Assembly (NCBI GenBank): GCA_963170055.1
Contig: CAUJGJ010000125.1
Coordinates: forward strand, 1,843,501 to 1,907,500
From: Halisarca cf. caerulea
Taxonomy: Eukaryota; Porifera; Demospongiae; Chondrillida; Halisarcidae
Direction of reading: 5' to 3'
DNA: 64,000 nt
Shown here: positions 18,690 through 48,206 of the stretch, piece after piece
Layout of the letters: each line of letters starts with the position of its first letter
Numbering within the stretch: position 1 is the first letter of the stretch
The notes under the pieces: generated by a model
What the model saw: only the letters and a program-made list of their open reading frames with translations
What the model was told of the DNA's origin: nothing
Database searches by the model: none
Translations under genes and position numbers: made by a program

Positions 18690-20470
18690 AATCAATCCTG
18701 CTGTTGGTATTGGCCACTTCCACGTCTTGAACAGTGGACCAGGTGCTTCTGGGACAGTCTTTTGCTAATCTGAACCCTCGCAAACATCTGATGGCAGCCC
18801 TCAAGAGGGCAAAGGACAGTCGACATCGGATCCAGCTGGTGGTGACTGAATACGATTGGTCCCTCTTGTCTGCGATGCACCATTGAAGATACACCACTGA
18901 ATACAATGTCTGCGATACACCACTGAAGCTGCTGGAGCAACCCCTCCCATTGTTGAGAAAACAAAGGGGGAAAAGGTCCTACTTCTCTCTTTCATCATAG
19001 CTGTGCCTCTTCTTTTGTTCTCTAGATCTGTAGCAGGCTTCAACACTGATTTACTCTGGTAGACTACCCTCACATCAAAGAATGCATGTCGTCCATCTCC
19101 CCAGAAGTTGTCTGCCACATTATCTAACCAAGCACCATCATCACAATTTGCACTTCTCTGCTGTAGATGTTCTCCAGACAGAGGTTGGAGGTTTGGCTCA
19201 ATACCCACATTGTGACACACTTCAGTCATTAGTTGAGCTGTGATGTTGCGGAGCTCATTGTGATGCAGGGTTGGAAAGCGTCCACATGGTCAGGTCATGG
19301 AGTGATCCACAGAGAAGTGTTTGTCATGCACATACACAATTCCTTGGCATCTTCCCTGGTTGCCAGCCGTACATATATATATAATATATCTCAGATGTAT
19401 AATTGTATCATGGAAGTCTCCTTTGTGGAGGAGAAATCCATACTCCTCTAGGGGCAATGCAGTTAACCAGATGGAAGTGCCTTTCTCGGATGCAAGTTCC
19501 ATTGCTCTTCTCAAGCTAGGAGGAAGAACCCGAAGAAGTTCTTCTTGCTTCTTCTTTTCTTCATCCTATCGCTGCTGCCGTACTTGTCGTTTTTCTTTTA
19601 TTTGATTCAACTTGATTTCTTCAGGGATTTCTCCAGATTGCTGGATGATCAAGGCTGCCAGTGGTGCCGTTATCCTTTTTGAGCCGAGATACGATGCATG
19701 TGCTTGAAAGAGTAGGATTAGGTATTAATTCCCATTCCTCCTATAGTCGTGCAGGAAGAGCTAAGAGTTCTCTTTCTATAGAACTCACTGTGTCGCGCCC
19801 CGTAATAGCAGGAAGTAGGCAAATTACAATCTTGTCCTCTAAAGGTTGCAGTAGGTCACCAATTCCTGGTGTTGTCCTCACCATGAAATTCCATTTGTGT
19901 TTAACACAATGTGTAAAAGCTGCAAACGCAGCATGTGGTTGAGTCTCGGCAATCTTTGCTAATGCTTCAATCTCTTTGACCCATCCATCTACCTTGGACC
20001 TCATGGAACTCTCAACAAAGAAATCAGTACCTATTGCACTTCCTAGCTGCCGTCTTCCCTCTTTGGTGATGTTCAAATTGGATTCATGGAAAGTCTCCAT
20101 GGCCTCCTCAAACTTGTCTTCTTTCACTACAATCCATGACTTGTCAGAATTTTGGAAGTATCGATCCGTAAGTGGGCCCTTTCTTGTGGCAGTTTTGCTC
20201 CTGCTGAGGCGTCATCCGCATACCACACTTCCTTGGTATCTATGTCTTTCAACTCATTAATGAGGGGGGAAATTGCTAGGACATATATCGCCATTGCTAA
20301 TGGATCTCCCTGTGTTGCTCCTTCCTGGGAGTAGAGAGTCTCCTCTTCAATGAACAATGGGACATCCTGCCTGTAAGTGTTAAGACAGTTGACAAGGCTG
20401 GACGTGATGTATGTCCTGAGTGCTACTTCCCTGTTGGCCATAGAGTGTCTATGGTTTGGCCAGCTGGCTG
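18690..20470 (-). pseudogene. Decayed, 5'-truncated copy of the R2-like retroelement
   Basis: Minus strand, broken across several frames. From the 5' side: EGATQGDPLAMAIYVLAISP and the catalytic WYADDASAGAK (about 20440-20130), the thumb-like region FFVESSMRSKVDGWVKEIEA and AAFAAFTHCVKHKWNFMVRT (20127-19741), EEYGFLLHKGDFHD (about 19510-19400), then the endonuclease region EVCHNVGIEPNLQPLSGEHL and HAFFDVRVVYQ (19229-18801), and finally RCRLSFALLRAAIRCLRGFR. It begins inside the reverse transcriptase, so the N-terminal cysteine-rich part is missing. Confidence 0.88.
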
Positions 20471-21032
20471 CAGACTAGTGACGTCATAACCATAACTAGG
20501 GTTGACATAATTACCGAGCGGTTTAGCGAGGTTAACTGTTTCCGTTCGGGGACAAGCTATAGAAATGACAATATAAAGGAATTACGCGCTGCTGGGAAAT
20601 TTTATCGATAAACTGGTGGCCCGTTTTGGATCGAGTCAAACGTGACATGTCAAGGGTTTGAGTATCTATGGTTTTTTCATATGGTTTCGTAACAAGTGAT
20701 TTAGCGAGAAGAAGTAAGAAAATTGAAATGTGAATTGTCATAAAAAGGTATTGATTGACAAATTACAGTTCAATATCGTCCGTGTGTTGCGCACTTTTGT
20801 TCTTGTGTTCCACTGTTCTTGGAACACTTGATTTGACTAACTACTGTTCATGTGCACCACTTTGCACCATCATGTGATAAAATTATACATATTTGATTGA
20901 CATAATCTGCAATGTGTGATTATATCTGATATGATAGAGACTACTAAATTGCTATGCTGACTTATAATATAACTTTCAAACAAATTCTATAACGTAACAG
21001 ATCCATTGTACAAAATCAATGTAATGCACAAT
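20471..21032. other. Intergenic, no supported gene
   Basis: AT-rich sequence. No conserved frames or recognisable repeats beyond short A/T runs. Confidence 0.4.
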
Positions 21033-21106
21033 GTTTCGGCCATGTAGGCCATCATCAGCTGCATAAAATGTTTTATACAGCAGATGAAGGCCTGTGTGGC
21101 CGAAAT
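21033..21106. ncRNA. Pair of opposed hammerhead-like cores
   Basis: The minus strand at 21058-21033 reads CTGATGA, stem GGCC/GGCC with loop TACAT, GAAAC. The plus strand at 21081-21106 reads CAGATGA, stem GGCC/GGCC, GAAAT (core changed at two bases). The two form a large inverted repeat about 22 nt apart, as if two Penelope-type termini were joined head to head. Confidence 0.45.
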
Positions 21107-22484
21107 GTTGTGTGTGTTGATTTTGTACAAATAATCTGTTACGTTCCTGATCGAATGTAAACTGTCACTTCACATTTCATTTAACATCCTGATATATACA
21201 TGCAACTCATTTTTGCTGGTATCGCCGGTATGCCGTTTTCTAAAATTGTACATGCAATACAGCAAGGAAAACATTTAATTGAGTACATAATGTATTCACC
21301 TTGACTATTGTTTGTCGGAGTCTAAGTCTGAGAGATGTATGTAGTACATGTATGGAACATGCACCGCTATGCCAAATATTATTATAATGTGACATCAGTG
21401 GACTTTCAAACTGATATAGCAAATGAGTATATACCGTATATGCTCTAATTTTTTTTCATTCCAATTATTTGTCATGGGCTCCAAAAGGGATGAAAAGTAT
21501 TCTAATTGATGACCAAATAGCATGTGTTTTAATCCTATTTATGTCAGAGACCCTAATTATTCGTCACGCAGACTGGCCACCTTCTTTCTGCCATTTGTTG
21601 GGCCATTGATATACCGTACTGGAGAAACCGCTGTTCCTTTGTCATTTATATTTTGTTCGAGTAATCGTCGAATCATGGAGGAAGATTTTCATTTTTCCTT
21701 GTATATGTGGTATCCTCAAACGGGTGCAACAGTTCTCAAGCTAGAAACGGCCATTTTTCGATGGTTCTAATTCGCCGTCGTCGATTCTAAATATTTGTCC
21801 CCCCATTCCAATTATTTGCCACCTTTCAGAAACCTTGCAATTCCATTCTAAATGATGTTTTTTCCTGACAATGTGGAAATAATAGGTGTTGAAATTTTAC
21901 AGGCATAATGCGGGAATATAATTGATCACAAATTTTATATTGGCATGCCCAATGCATATGCTGCAGGGGGTTCAGATAAGTGGCCAATAGCTCAACTATT
22001 ATATACTCTGAGTACTACTAGGGAGTGTATTTTGTCTAGTGAGTTTGTCAGGACAAGCAGTAGTGTTGAAATTCGTGTGAGTGCAGAACTAAAAAACTGA
22101 TTACGGTTTATACCAAAATTATGAGAATGTGTACTAACATGGTGACTAAGAGACAAATCGTCAACTGATCATGAGCTATGAATAGTCCAAACATTCAGCA
22201 TTGCAGAAGGTATCACTGTTCAAAAAGCATGTATGATCCCTTTAAAATGTCCCATTCCTTCACACAGGACCAAAGGGGTTTGTCTGGCTACATGAGACTA
22301 GCTCACAACTACATTATAATTTTATGCAATCAATTATTTCATCCATATTCCCATTCCCATTCAATTTCAATGTCCTTTCCTTTTAGCGAGGTTCTGAACT
22401 TTGTTCACGACTAGTACGTATTATGGCTGCATGAAAATCCCCGTAGGTGGGGTCATTACGCAACCGTTCATAGATATTTTCCAA
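21107..22484. other. Intergenic; left end of a TACCGTA-type element at 21433
   Basis: TACCGTATATGCTCTAATTT at 21433 matches the terminus of the 15614 element, followed by repeated CATTCCAATTATTTG words to about 21860. No matching right end was found. The rest contains no gene and includes the presumed promoter of the next gene. Confidence 0.5.
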
Positions 22485-24496
22485 ATGGATAAGGTTGTAG
22501 TTTTTATACTCGTTTGTAGCGTTGCTCATCTCGGGCGCACTATTGGTGAATGTAACGAAGGCAGCAAAGAATGCTCATCGTCTGAAGGTTTGTTAGTAGT
22601 AAATCAGTAGGTAGCAAGTCTTGGAACGGTGGGGAGAAGCCTGGCGGTATTTTTTGTGTCCTAGTCTGCCGCTATTGGGACTAAATTTTGTGGCAGATTA
22701 TGAGGTTTGCAGATTAAATGGGTTGGAGTTGTATTGTGTTTGTGAATTTACTTCATAAACCCTTAGTGGATCAGTGTATTTGGCAGATTAATGGGAAGGG
22801 GGGTATCATGATCTGCCGGGACTATGTGAGACTACCTCCCCTGTTCTTTGGACTTTAACCAATTGCAGTTGTGACTACAGCCCGTCATACAATCCTTCTA
22901 ATGCATAATATCTCCATCTACTTGCTAGACTTCTGTCAGAAACAGAGGAGAGATGTTAATATTGAAGTGTACGATAGCAAGAATGTCACTACATGCCTGA
23001 AGGCCTGTTTCAATGTGTCAGAATTCAAGGTGAGAAGTGTAAATAGCGGATTGACTTGGGAAATGTGGTGTGCATGCAGAACAAGTGCATGATTAGTGGA
23101 GCTCCAATGAGTGTACTGTTAGATTTTGCAATGTATACTTTCCTTGATGCTGCCTTTTGAATTTTCATAAAGGGGGATGGAGGGGGGAATTGCTTATTAG
23201 TGCGTTGATTTTGACCAGAATGTTTTGCATATAGAGCATACAGGTCTGGGTAAAATCGTCACCTATTTATAGCAGAACTTTTGCAATACTCTAGTAGTAT
23301 GTTGCATGTCAGTTTTCTGTGCCACAGTGACCTTTGTCTGTTGACCTCAGTAGAGCAGTTTATGCTGTTCAGGAATTCTGTGTGTGTGTGGGGGGGGGGG
23401 GGGGCTTTGTACCAGTACGTATGTAATAATTATTGGCAAATTTATTATTGTTTGATATTCCTTTCCAGATCAACGGCACAAATTACAATATCAATAGTAC
23501 TAGGTTTTTGCAAGGGTCATGCTTCCAAGTCGACTACAGCAGAGGAGATGCCATACCAGATCATGATAAGGGTTTTGCTTCTATCTTGATCACAACTAAT
23601 CCAAATGAAGAAAGATTCCATTTGACACTGGAGTTTAAATACATAGTATGTTTGTAGGATGTGTATTTGTATAAAGTGTACCAGTTCATGTACACGTGTA
23701 TGTCTCTACGTAATAGTTGTATCCTGTGCCCTCGGTCAATTACTTAGCACTTTATGGCTGCTGTAGCACACCAAGGCAGGATACAACTATTATGTGTCAT
23801 GGTGAAGCAAAACATTGCAAATGTGGCAATTGACAACTACTAATTTATGAGGCATGCATGAATGGGATTTGGCAGGCAGGAGATTGACAAGACCCTTGAC
23901 CTGGGCTACATCAGGGTAGTAGGGCTACATCATGGATGTAAGCCCGCGGTACTCTTTGATCCACCCAACTTTCGCCCCCGCACCATGACACATATTGAAA
24001 TGTGTATCATTGCATTCATAAGATTATGTACATTTTTGTATATTATGTCTCGTAGAGCAATGTTGAGTCTGTCTCTTGGACGTGGAAGTGGACTGGCATG
24101 ACTGTGCAGCAAGTGGGTAGTCCTCCAAATAAGGCGATTACTTTCCAGATTGAGTCTTATGAGAATTGGAAAGTGTCCTTGGACCAATACTTCTGCTGCG
24201 ATGATGGGGTTCACTGGAAGAATGATTCTTATAATAATAGTACTATCTTTCTCACTTATTTTGCAATGAGCGCTGGTGGGCTAGTGCCTTACTGCAGGCA
24301 AAGAAAAATGCTGTGCAAAATCCCAAACACTGATCAAATTGTCTCTTTGTTCTTGTCTGGGTTGTTCACTGCCCTTTTGGTTGTCTCTACATCAGCTAAC
24401 TTAGTTTGGAGGGTCTTCAAGCGCAACAAGGCCAAAAGAGAAAGTGAACGTGAACGTATTGACACAAGCAATAGTACCAATTATCAGACTATTTGA
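22485..24496 (+). CDS. Secretory-pathway single-pass membrane protein, unknown family, four exons
   Basis: Exons 22485-22587, 22869-23029, 23469-23645 and 24056-24496 join in phase (882 nt, 293 aa) with GT-AG borders. The ATG at 22485 was chosen because it starts a clear signal peptide (MDKVVVFILVCSVAHLG); the open frame extends upstream only without an ATG. The ectodomain has about ten cysteines (including ECNEGSKEC, TTCLKACF, QYFCCDDG) and several N-glycosylation sequons (NVT, NGT, NST, NDS, NNS). A transmembrane helix (about SLFLSGLFTALLVVSTSANL) precedes a basic cytoplasmic tail (FKRNKAKRESERERID). I recognise no domain. It could be a receptor or adhesion molecule, but the sequence does not show which. 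Confidence 0.72.
23712..23797. repeat. Foldback repeat in the intron of the membrane-protein gene
   Basis: AATAGTTGTATCCTG on the left and its reverse complement CAGGATACAACTATT on the right, about 86 bp in all. A short non-autonomous element within intron 3. Confidence 0.6.
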
Positions 24497-24590
24497 GTCA
24501 TGAGTTCTCAGTACCCTTTAAGGGATCCTGTTATGATACTTAAGTTGCTACAACAGAGAGTACTGTACATGTATGCATGTCAAATGTATG

Positions 24591-24787
24591 TACAGTGAGA
24601 CCTCACTTATCTGCACTTCAGATATCCTGTTCCCTCATTTTCCGCATATGCAGTAGTTTTTATTGGAACAAATCTGCAATAATCCTACTGTACACCATAC
24701 TACTGCTCCCTCATTTATCCAGTTCCCTCGCTTCATCTGCAATTTCATCCAGAACAGATGTGTGTGGATAACTGAGGTCTGCCTGTA
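24591..24787. mobile_element. Inverted-repeat element with TACAGTG ends
   Basis: The left end TACAGTGAGACCTCACTTAT pairs imperfectly with the right end GATAACTGAGGTCTGCCTGTA-like sequence. About 197 bp, non-coding. It lies just after the membrane-protein gene, with ends like those at 39955, 61401 and 6372. Confidence 0.55.
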
Positions 24788-25049
24788 TGTGCAAGTGAAT
24801 GGTTTTAAATTACATGCGCAGAAAACTTTGAGTAAGAAATCAAATTTAATTGCTGTCCCCCCACCCCTTGTACACATCAGGGGGTACTTGCAATAATAAT
24901 ACCCTCAACCCTATATGCTGGGTGCTCTGCTGCTGTTGGAATATGATTCCAAGACAACCTTGGGGGGGGGGGGGGGGGGATTGGGTCTGTTGGCTGTAAG
25001 CTTCAATCTTCTTGGACTAAGTTCAGATCCAACTGCCTTAGCTTTGAAC

Positions 25050-25302
25050 AACATATCAACATGGACTGCTATTGGGTGTAGGTAGTCTCATAACAACATG
25101 GACTGCTATTGCATGGGTGTAGGTAGTCTCATAACAACATGGACTGCTATTGCATGGGTGTACGTAGTCGCATAACAACATGGACTGCTATTGCATGGGT
25201 GTAGGTAGTCTCATAACAACATGGACTGCTATTGCATGGGTGTACGTAGTCGCATAACAACATGGACTGCTATTGGGTGTACGTAGTCTCATAACAACAT
25301 GC
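25050..25302. repeat. About 41-bp minisatellite
   Basis: Six to seven tandem copies of a unit containing ACAACATGGACTGCTATTGC and GTAGGTAGTCTCAT. Two copies lack CATG (37 bp). A G17 run lies about 70 bp before it. Confidence 0.9.
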
Positions 25303-26108
25303 ACCCAATCCTCTTGGTGGCTTCTATACACAAGTCAGGTCCACTAGCAGCAACAGTCAAGGAGTAAATTTGAGATCTACATGGGTGAGACTATATAGGG
25401 ACATTCATGACGGTTGAGTGCATGGCTATTTATTAAGTCTTATATTAGAGTTTCTTCGACCATTCAATCCTCCTTTACACATGTCTATTGGAGGGCCCGG
25501 GATATGGTTTCCTTGTACAGTATACGTCCTTGCTTATATCCTGATCCTGCAAGCTGAGTGTGCTTGGTCCACCCTTATAGGTGCTTGGGGATCCTTTTTT
25601 GAATACCTTTACAGTACTAACTGTTATGACATTGTGTCAAATCTAATGTGACATCACACATACCTCAATTTCATCACTAAAATTTCATTATTTAGTATTG
25701 TATTATAATATTACTAATATTTCTGCACTAAATTATATACTAATAATTTTCTTCATTTCACTTATATCTGGATTTTATCACGTATCTGAATCAACAAGAA
25801 CTTGATAATGTTTGCCCAAGGGGTTTGAATAAGTGAGGATATAATATTATAGTCTAAGAGGCTATACTGTATATAATATATAATTATTATATGGTGGCAC
25901 TGCACTAGCTGCATCCTCATCTCTATATGGCGACATATATGATCGATGCACTTTAATATATTTACATCGAATACATGAATTAATTAACATTAAATCTTAC
26001 ATAAATTAATTATATTATATGCTATATTTTTGTTGACAATGTACAATGGTATACCACTGGCAAAAAAGACAATACTTCCATGCAATTCCTGAAATACAAT
26101 GATTGATT
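25303..26108. other. Intergenic, no supported gene
   Basis: AT-rich, including TATATAATATATAATTATTAT tracts near 25870. It probably includes the 3' UTR of glycosyltransferase 2. A 77-codon open frame at 25418 is not supported by anything else. Confidence 0.4.
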
Positions 26109-27446
26109 TTATTGTGCACGAGTACACTTTTGAATGTTGAATGTATTAGAATCTGGAATTGGGCACATTTCCAATGCTACTGTACTGAATCCACTTCTGT
26201 ACCCTTGGACCAGAAGAGATGCATGTGACATAATCACTAGTTCTGCTCCTGTTGCAACTTCCTGTAGTGTCATATTGCCACGCTTGTTCATTTTGTCTAT
26301 GTGGACTGCCACTCCCGGAATAGCAACAATCCTAGCTTTGTAGTTCTCTGTTGCCCATGACTTCACTACTGGAGAATCGGTAAAAAGAACAATAGGTACA
26401 TGTGTTCCGAGAATTCGACTCTTATTAATGGCACAGTCAAGCAAAAGTCTCCATGTTGATGTCTTACGGTGATACTGAAATGATGGACGGGTCTCGTTCA
26501 AGATGCCAAAAAACCCTGCTCTAATGTGAACAGCTGCAAACTTTTGCTCTTGTGTGATTCTCATTTCGCTAGAAAGCTTCTTGGCCTTTTCAATCACTGG
26601 AGTACTAAATGCTAGCAGATATCGAGCTAGCACAGATTTCACAAGTGCTTGATGACCAGGGGCCGTAATATATTTTAGTATATCTTCTAATGGTTTGCCA
26701 TGCAACTTTCTTTTTGTATAGTTACCAAAATGAGAGAAGTAACGATATCCCAGCTGAAGGTTTGTCTTGATCTTCAAGTGCTTATCTTGGATTGAAGGAA
26801 CATGTGTTTGAATGATTTTCAATATCAATTTTGAATTTAAGGAAGACATCAACCAAAGCGTTTGGTGAGGAAGCTGGTCAATTTTGGTGACCAGTTGTCT
26901 GTCGATATTCCAGTTTATTGCTGCAGGTTCAAATATATCAGTCTGACACTCTGAGAAAAAAGGCTGAGTCCACTGCACCAGAAACAACCGTTCCGACACC
27001 ACAGCCAGCAGGAGTGAAAGTAAAAGCCCTCTTACCCTGTCACCTATTCCTCCACAAACTCGGTTGCAGTACCAAGTGAGCGTTCGTACACTGGGATCTC
27101 CCATCAAAAGTCTATTTCTCCAGATCCTATGTTTCTCTTGGTATTCGGCTAGCATTGGGACCAGATAGGTGAAAAGTGAGCTATTCGACGAAACAGACAC
27201 GCTGTGACAGTGAAAATCCTTCGGCAATTGCAACGTGAATTCAGGGGTACCATTTCCATCACTCCTCGCCGATATTGAGTAATGTGAAGAGACAGAGACT
27301 GCTGTTGAAGAGGGAAGCACACCTGACTGAACGCGGTTGTCGATGATTTGTCGCCCTGAACGGCTGTAGCTATAGAGGAGTGACAGTACCACCAGAATGA
27401 TACAAACCACGGACACAAAATAGAGCCACTTCATAAACTTCTTCAT
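26109..27446 (-). CDS. Type II membrane glycosyltransferase, fucosyltransferase-like (paralog 2)
   Basis: A 445-aa single-exon ORF, clearly paralogous to 9801-11123. Signal-anchor helix at about residues 7-26, then a variable stem. The catalytic stretches LTWYCNRVCGGIGDRVRGLL and RGNMTLQEVATGAELVIMS are identical or nearly identical in the two genes, while the stem and the middle (about residues 200-260) differ strongly. FAAVHIRAGF replaces VAVHIRTGF at the HxR-like site. Strand, lack of introns and length are shared, so the pair arose by duplication of an intronless gene, possibly with later gene conversion of the catalytic parts. Reaction inferred only from motif similarity to GT-B fucosyltransferases. 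Confidence 0.72.
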   Translation of the reverse strand: MKKFMKWLYFVSVVCIILVVLSLLYSYSRSGRQIIDNRVQSGVLPSSTAVSVSSHYSISARSDGNGTPEFTLQLPKDFHCHSVSVSSNSSLFTYLVPMLAEYQEKHRIWRNRLLMGDPSVRTLTWYCNRVCGGIGDRVRGLLLSLLLAVVSERLFLVQWTQPFFSECQTDIFEPAAINWNIDRQLVTKIDQLPHQTLWLMSSLNSKLILKIIQTHVPSIQDKHLKIKTNLQLGYRYFSHFGNYTKRKLHGKPLEDILKYITAPGHQALVKSVLARYLLAFSTPVIEKAKKLSSEMRITQEQKFAAVHIRAGFFGILNETRPSFQYHRKTSTWRLLLDCAINKSRILGTHVPIVLFTDSPVVKSWATENYKARIVAIPGVAVHIDKMNKRGNMTLQEVATGAELVIMSHASLLVQGYRSGFSTVALEMCPIPDSNTFNIQKCTRAQ

Positions 27447-27872
27447 GGCGCGGTGTTATTCTGCATCTTAGTTTAGCGCCAGTGCCACGGACTTTGCCGC
27501 GTCGATCGCCACGAGATTGCGACATCACGCTGCCAGAAATTTCCATCACGTAACATACCTTTGTACAAACGCTTAAAGCCTTAATTTACGCTGATATCTG
27601 TATGTCGAACATTACTGTAGGAACCATGAAATTATGCACACACAGTAGTACCTCCTTTGAGAGACCACCCTTAAAGACCTCCCCTTTCGTAAGGCCGGCT
27701 TGTTGGTCGCAAATGTGTATGAGTCTCATATACGTATATTGATCCCTCCTCATCAGACACCATGCACCTCTTATAAACGCCCAAGTGCACCTTTCACATG
27801 GCCCTATATATAAGGATGGTCTCTCAAAAGAGATACTATACTGTACTTTACTATAACAGGCATTCATGCATG

Positions 27873-27946
<74 letters not shown>

Positions 27947-28063
27947 CGTGTGTGTATGTGCATGTGCGTATGTGCATGCTTAACAATGTGTGCCTAGTCC
28001 ATTCAAAGGTATATACTTTAACTGTGTTTTAAAACTTATCTCATGCAGGGACAGAAGCATGCA
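27447..28063. other. Intergenic with (TG)n microsatellite
   Basis: Contains the glycosyltransferase 2 promoter region, a GAGACCACC-type dispersed repeat at about 27640-27830, and a GT array at 27876-27944. No gene seen. Confidence 0.5.
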
Positions 28064-28260
28064 TACCGTAGGATGGGTTTTAATCGTTAGATTGAAATAA
28101 ATGCTGATTGCTAGCTAATTGTAATAGCACAAATATTAAAAACACATTATAACCAGCTATAGCCTGGCCTGTATGTAGTTATGTTAAAAAAAACACAATC
28201 TAGTGTGCATTCCCTTAAATGCAGTTTTTGAAATACGCAATTAAAACCCATCCTACGGTA
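28064..28260. mobile_element. 197-bp MITE with TACCGTAGGATGGG ends
   Basis: TACCGTAGGATGGGTTTTAA at the left; the right end is the reverse complement over 22 bp. TA dinucleotides at the tips fit a Tc1/mariner-type target. Non-coding. Confidence 0.85.
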
Positions 28261-28882
28261 TAGAATTACATACCATTTTCCCAACAAAAAACTTGAATGG
28301 GTGACAAAATTGCTATACATGGGTCAGCCATTTTGGCTGACTAACTCTATGTTGCGTATGAAATCCTTCAAACTATATACCAAACTGAGAGCTGAGGCTC
28401 CAACACTGCATGGCATATAACATCAATTCTCGCTGACAAGTGCTGTTTTCATTGCACCAGTAGTGGTCAACAGTCTGTGTTGAGGACTACTTTTCATGAT
28501 ACCATACAAGAATTAATGTAATCAATGGGCAGCGCAGAAATGTATGGCTAACACGTTACCAAAATGTCCCACCAACAATACCTGGTCAGCCATTTGTCCT
28601 AACAAATAATTATTATTGGATCAATTTCTATTTCTACCCCTTCTGATGTATACATTATGGATTTTATCATTTAATATATGTACATCTATATGAGTGCATT
28701 AAAAATTGCAGCTTTCAGACTGACTTTGTACCAATGCTGTATCATATCAGCATAACAAGCAGTCCACCTGCTGAGCACAAAATACACTAGGAAAACACAG
28801 ACACATCATTCACGACATGTGATAAAATGAATACACTGTCACTGAGAAACTAACAAGGGAAAATTCAACAAAGTAAGAGATG
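28261..28882. other. Downstream of MTR4, no gene seen
   Basis: AT-rich unique sequence including the presumed MTR4 3' UTR. No conserved frame. Confidence 0.4.
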
Positions 28883-47333
<18,451 letters not shown>

Positions 47334-48206
47334 TTTTAGTTAAAACATGCTGTGAGGAAGCCCCTTTAATTAGGCTCTGAGCTCTGAGTTTGGGGACGCT
47401 GCTAGCGCTGCACGTCTCCATTTAGCAGTATCCTTGTGCTCACGCAACAGTCCAGCTCCTTCCAAACTAAAGAACTCAGAAGTAAGTGCTTATAGTGAGT
47501 ACTAGGATGCTAATTCGCACGGTCTGGAATGGATCCACATGAAATATTTTTCATGCTGTGGTTAATGTGATTGTTGGCACTGATAATGATAATGGTATTT
47601 CTCCCTTAACATATTTTGGTCTTGACGACCTTTACTTATCTGTCAAGCCATAGGTAGCATGTAGTTCTATTATATATATGGTAAAAATGAGGTTGAAACA
47701 AGTGGCAGATATGTCAGGCACTGATGGACTATGTTGTATTATTTCCTTCATTGAAATATGGACAGTGATATTTTATGCTATGTTGGGGTGACCTTACATT
47801 CGCATTCATTGTATGGCACATTCATTGTACAGTATGGTATTGTATTACTTTATTGAGAGAGCGTCTTTTTAACCAAACAGCTAGTCTGGCCTGCTAGGAC
47901 CGTCCCACATACCTGTACGTGGGACAGTCGTAGCAGGCCAGACTACCAAATGGCTGGTGTCCGTGGGTGCCTGTCATTGATTATTGGGAGTACATTATTA
48001 ATTTTGTATTTGTACTCAGTTTGCGGTAAACTGAAAGTCTTTTTGTATAAGCCTAATGATTGCATGGAGGTGCACAAGTAACAATTAACATTTGCACATA
48101 CACACATTATACTTTTTGTACGTATGTGTGACCATAGATATATACTAAAAGAATGTCACCGTGCTGTAATGTTTTGTGTAGGTAGCAACACATATATAAA
48201 GAAAAC
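47334..48206. promoter_or_regulatory. Divergent MTR4/ORC2 intergenic region
   Basis: The 873 bp between two divergent start codons must contain both 5' UTRs and promoters. No TATA box in a convincing place was seen. TGTGTAG at 48175-48181 before the ORC2 ATG could be an acceptor of a 5' UTR intron. A 64-bp hairpin element sits at 47882-47945. Confidence 0.6.
47882..47945. mobile_element. 64-bp foldback element (TAGTCTGGCCTGC)
   Basis: TAGTCTGGCCTGCTA pairs exactly with TAGCAGGCCAGACTA, and GTCCCAC with GTGGGAC, separated by a short bulge and a 10-nt loop. The TAGTCTGGC end resembles the hairpin at 11673-11738, so a miniature transposon is more likely than a microRNA. Confidence 0.7.

Noticed and set aside
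22401..22484. Upstream extension of the membrane-protein ORF from 22401
   Set aside because: It begins at TTG, not ATG, and would bury the signal peptide; the ATG at 22485 is preferred.
47882..47945. microRNA precursor
   Set aside because: The hairpin fits in shape but is related to another foldback with a target duplication, so a miniature transposon is the simpler reading; small-RNA data would be needed.
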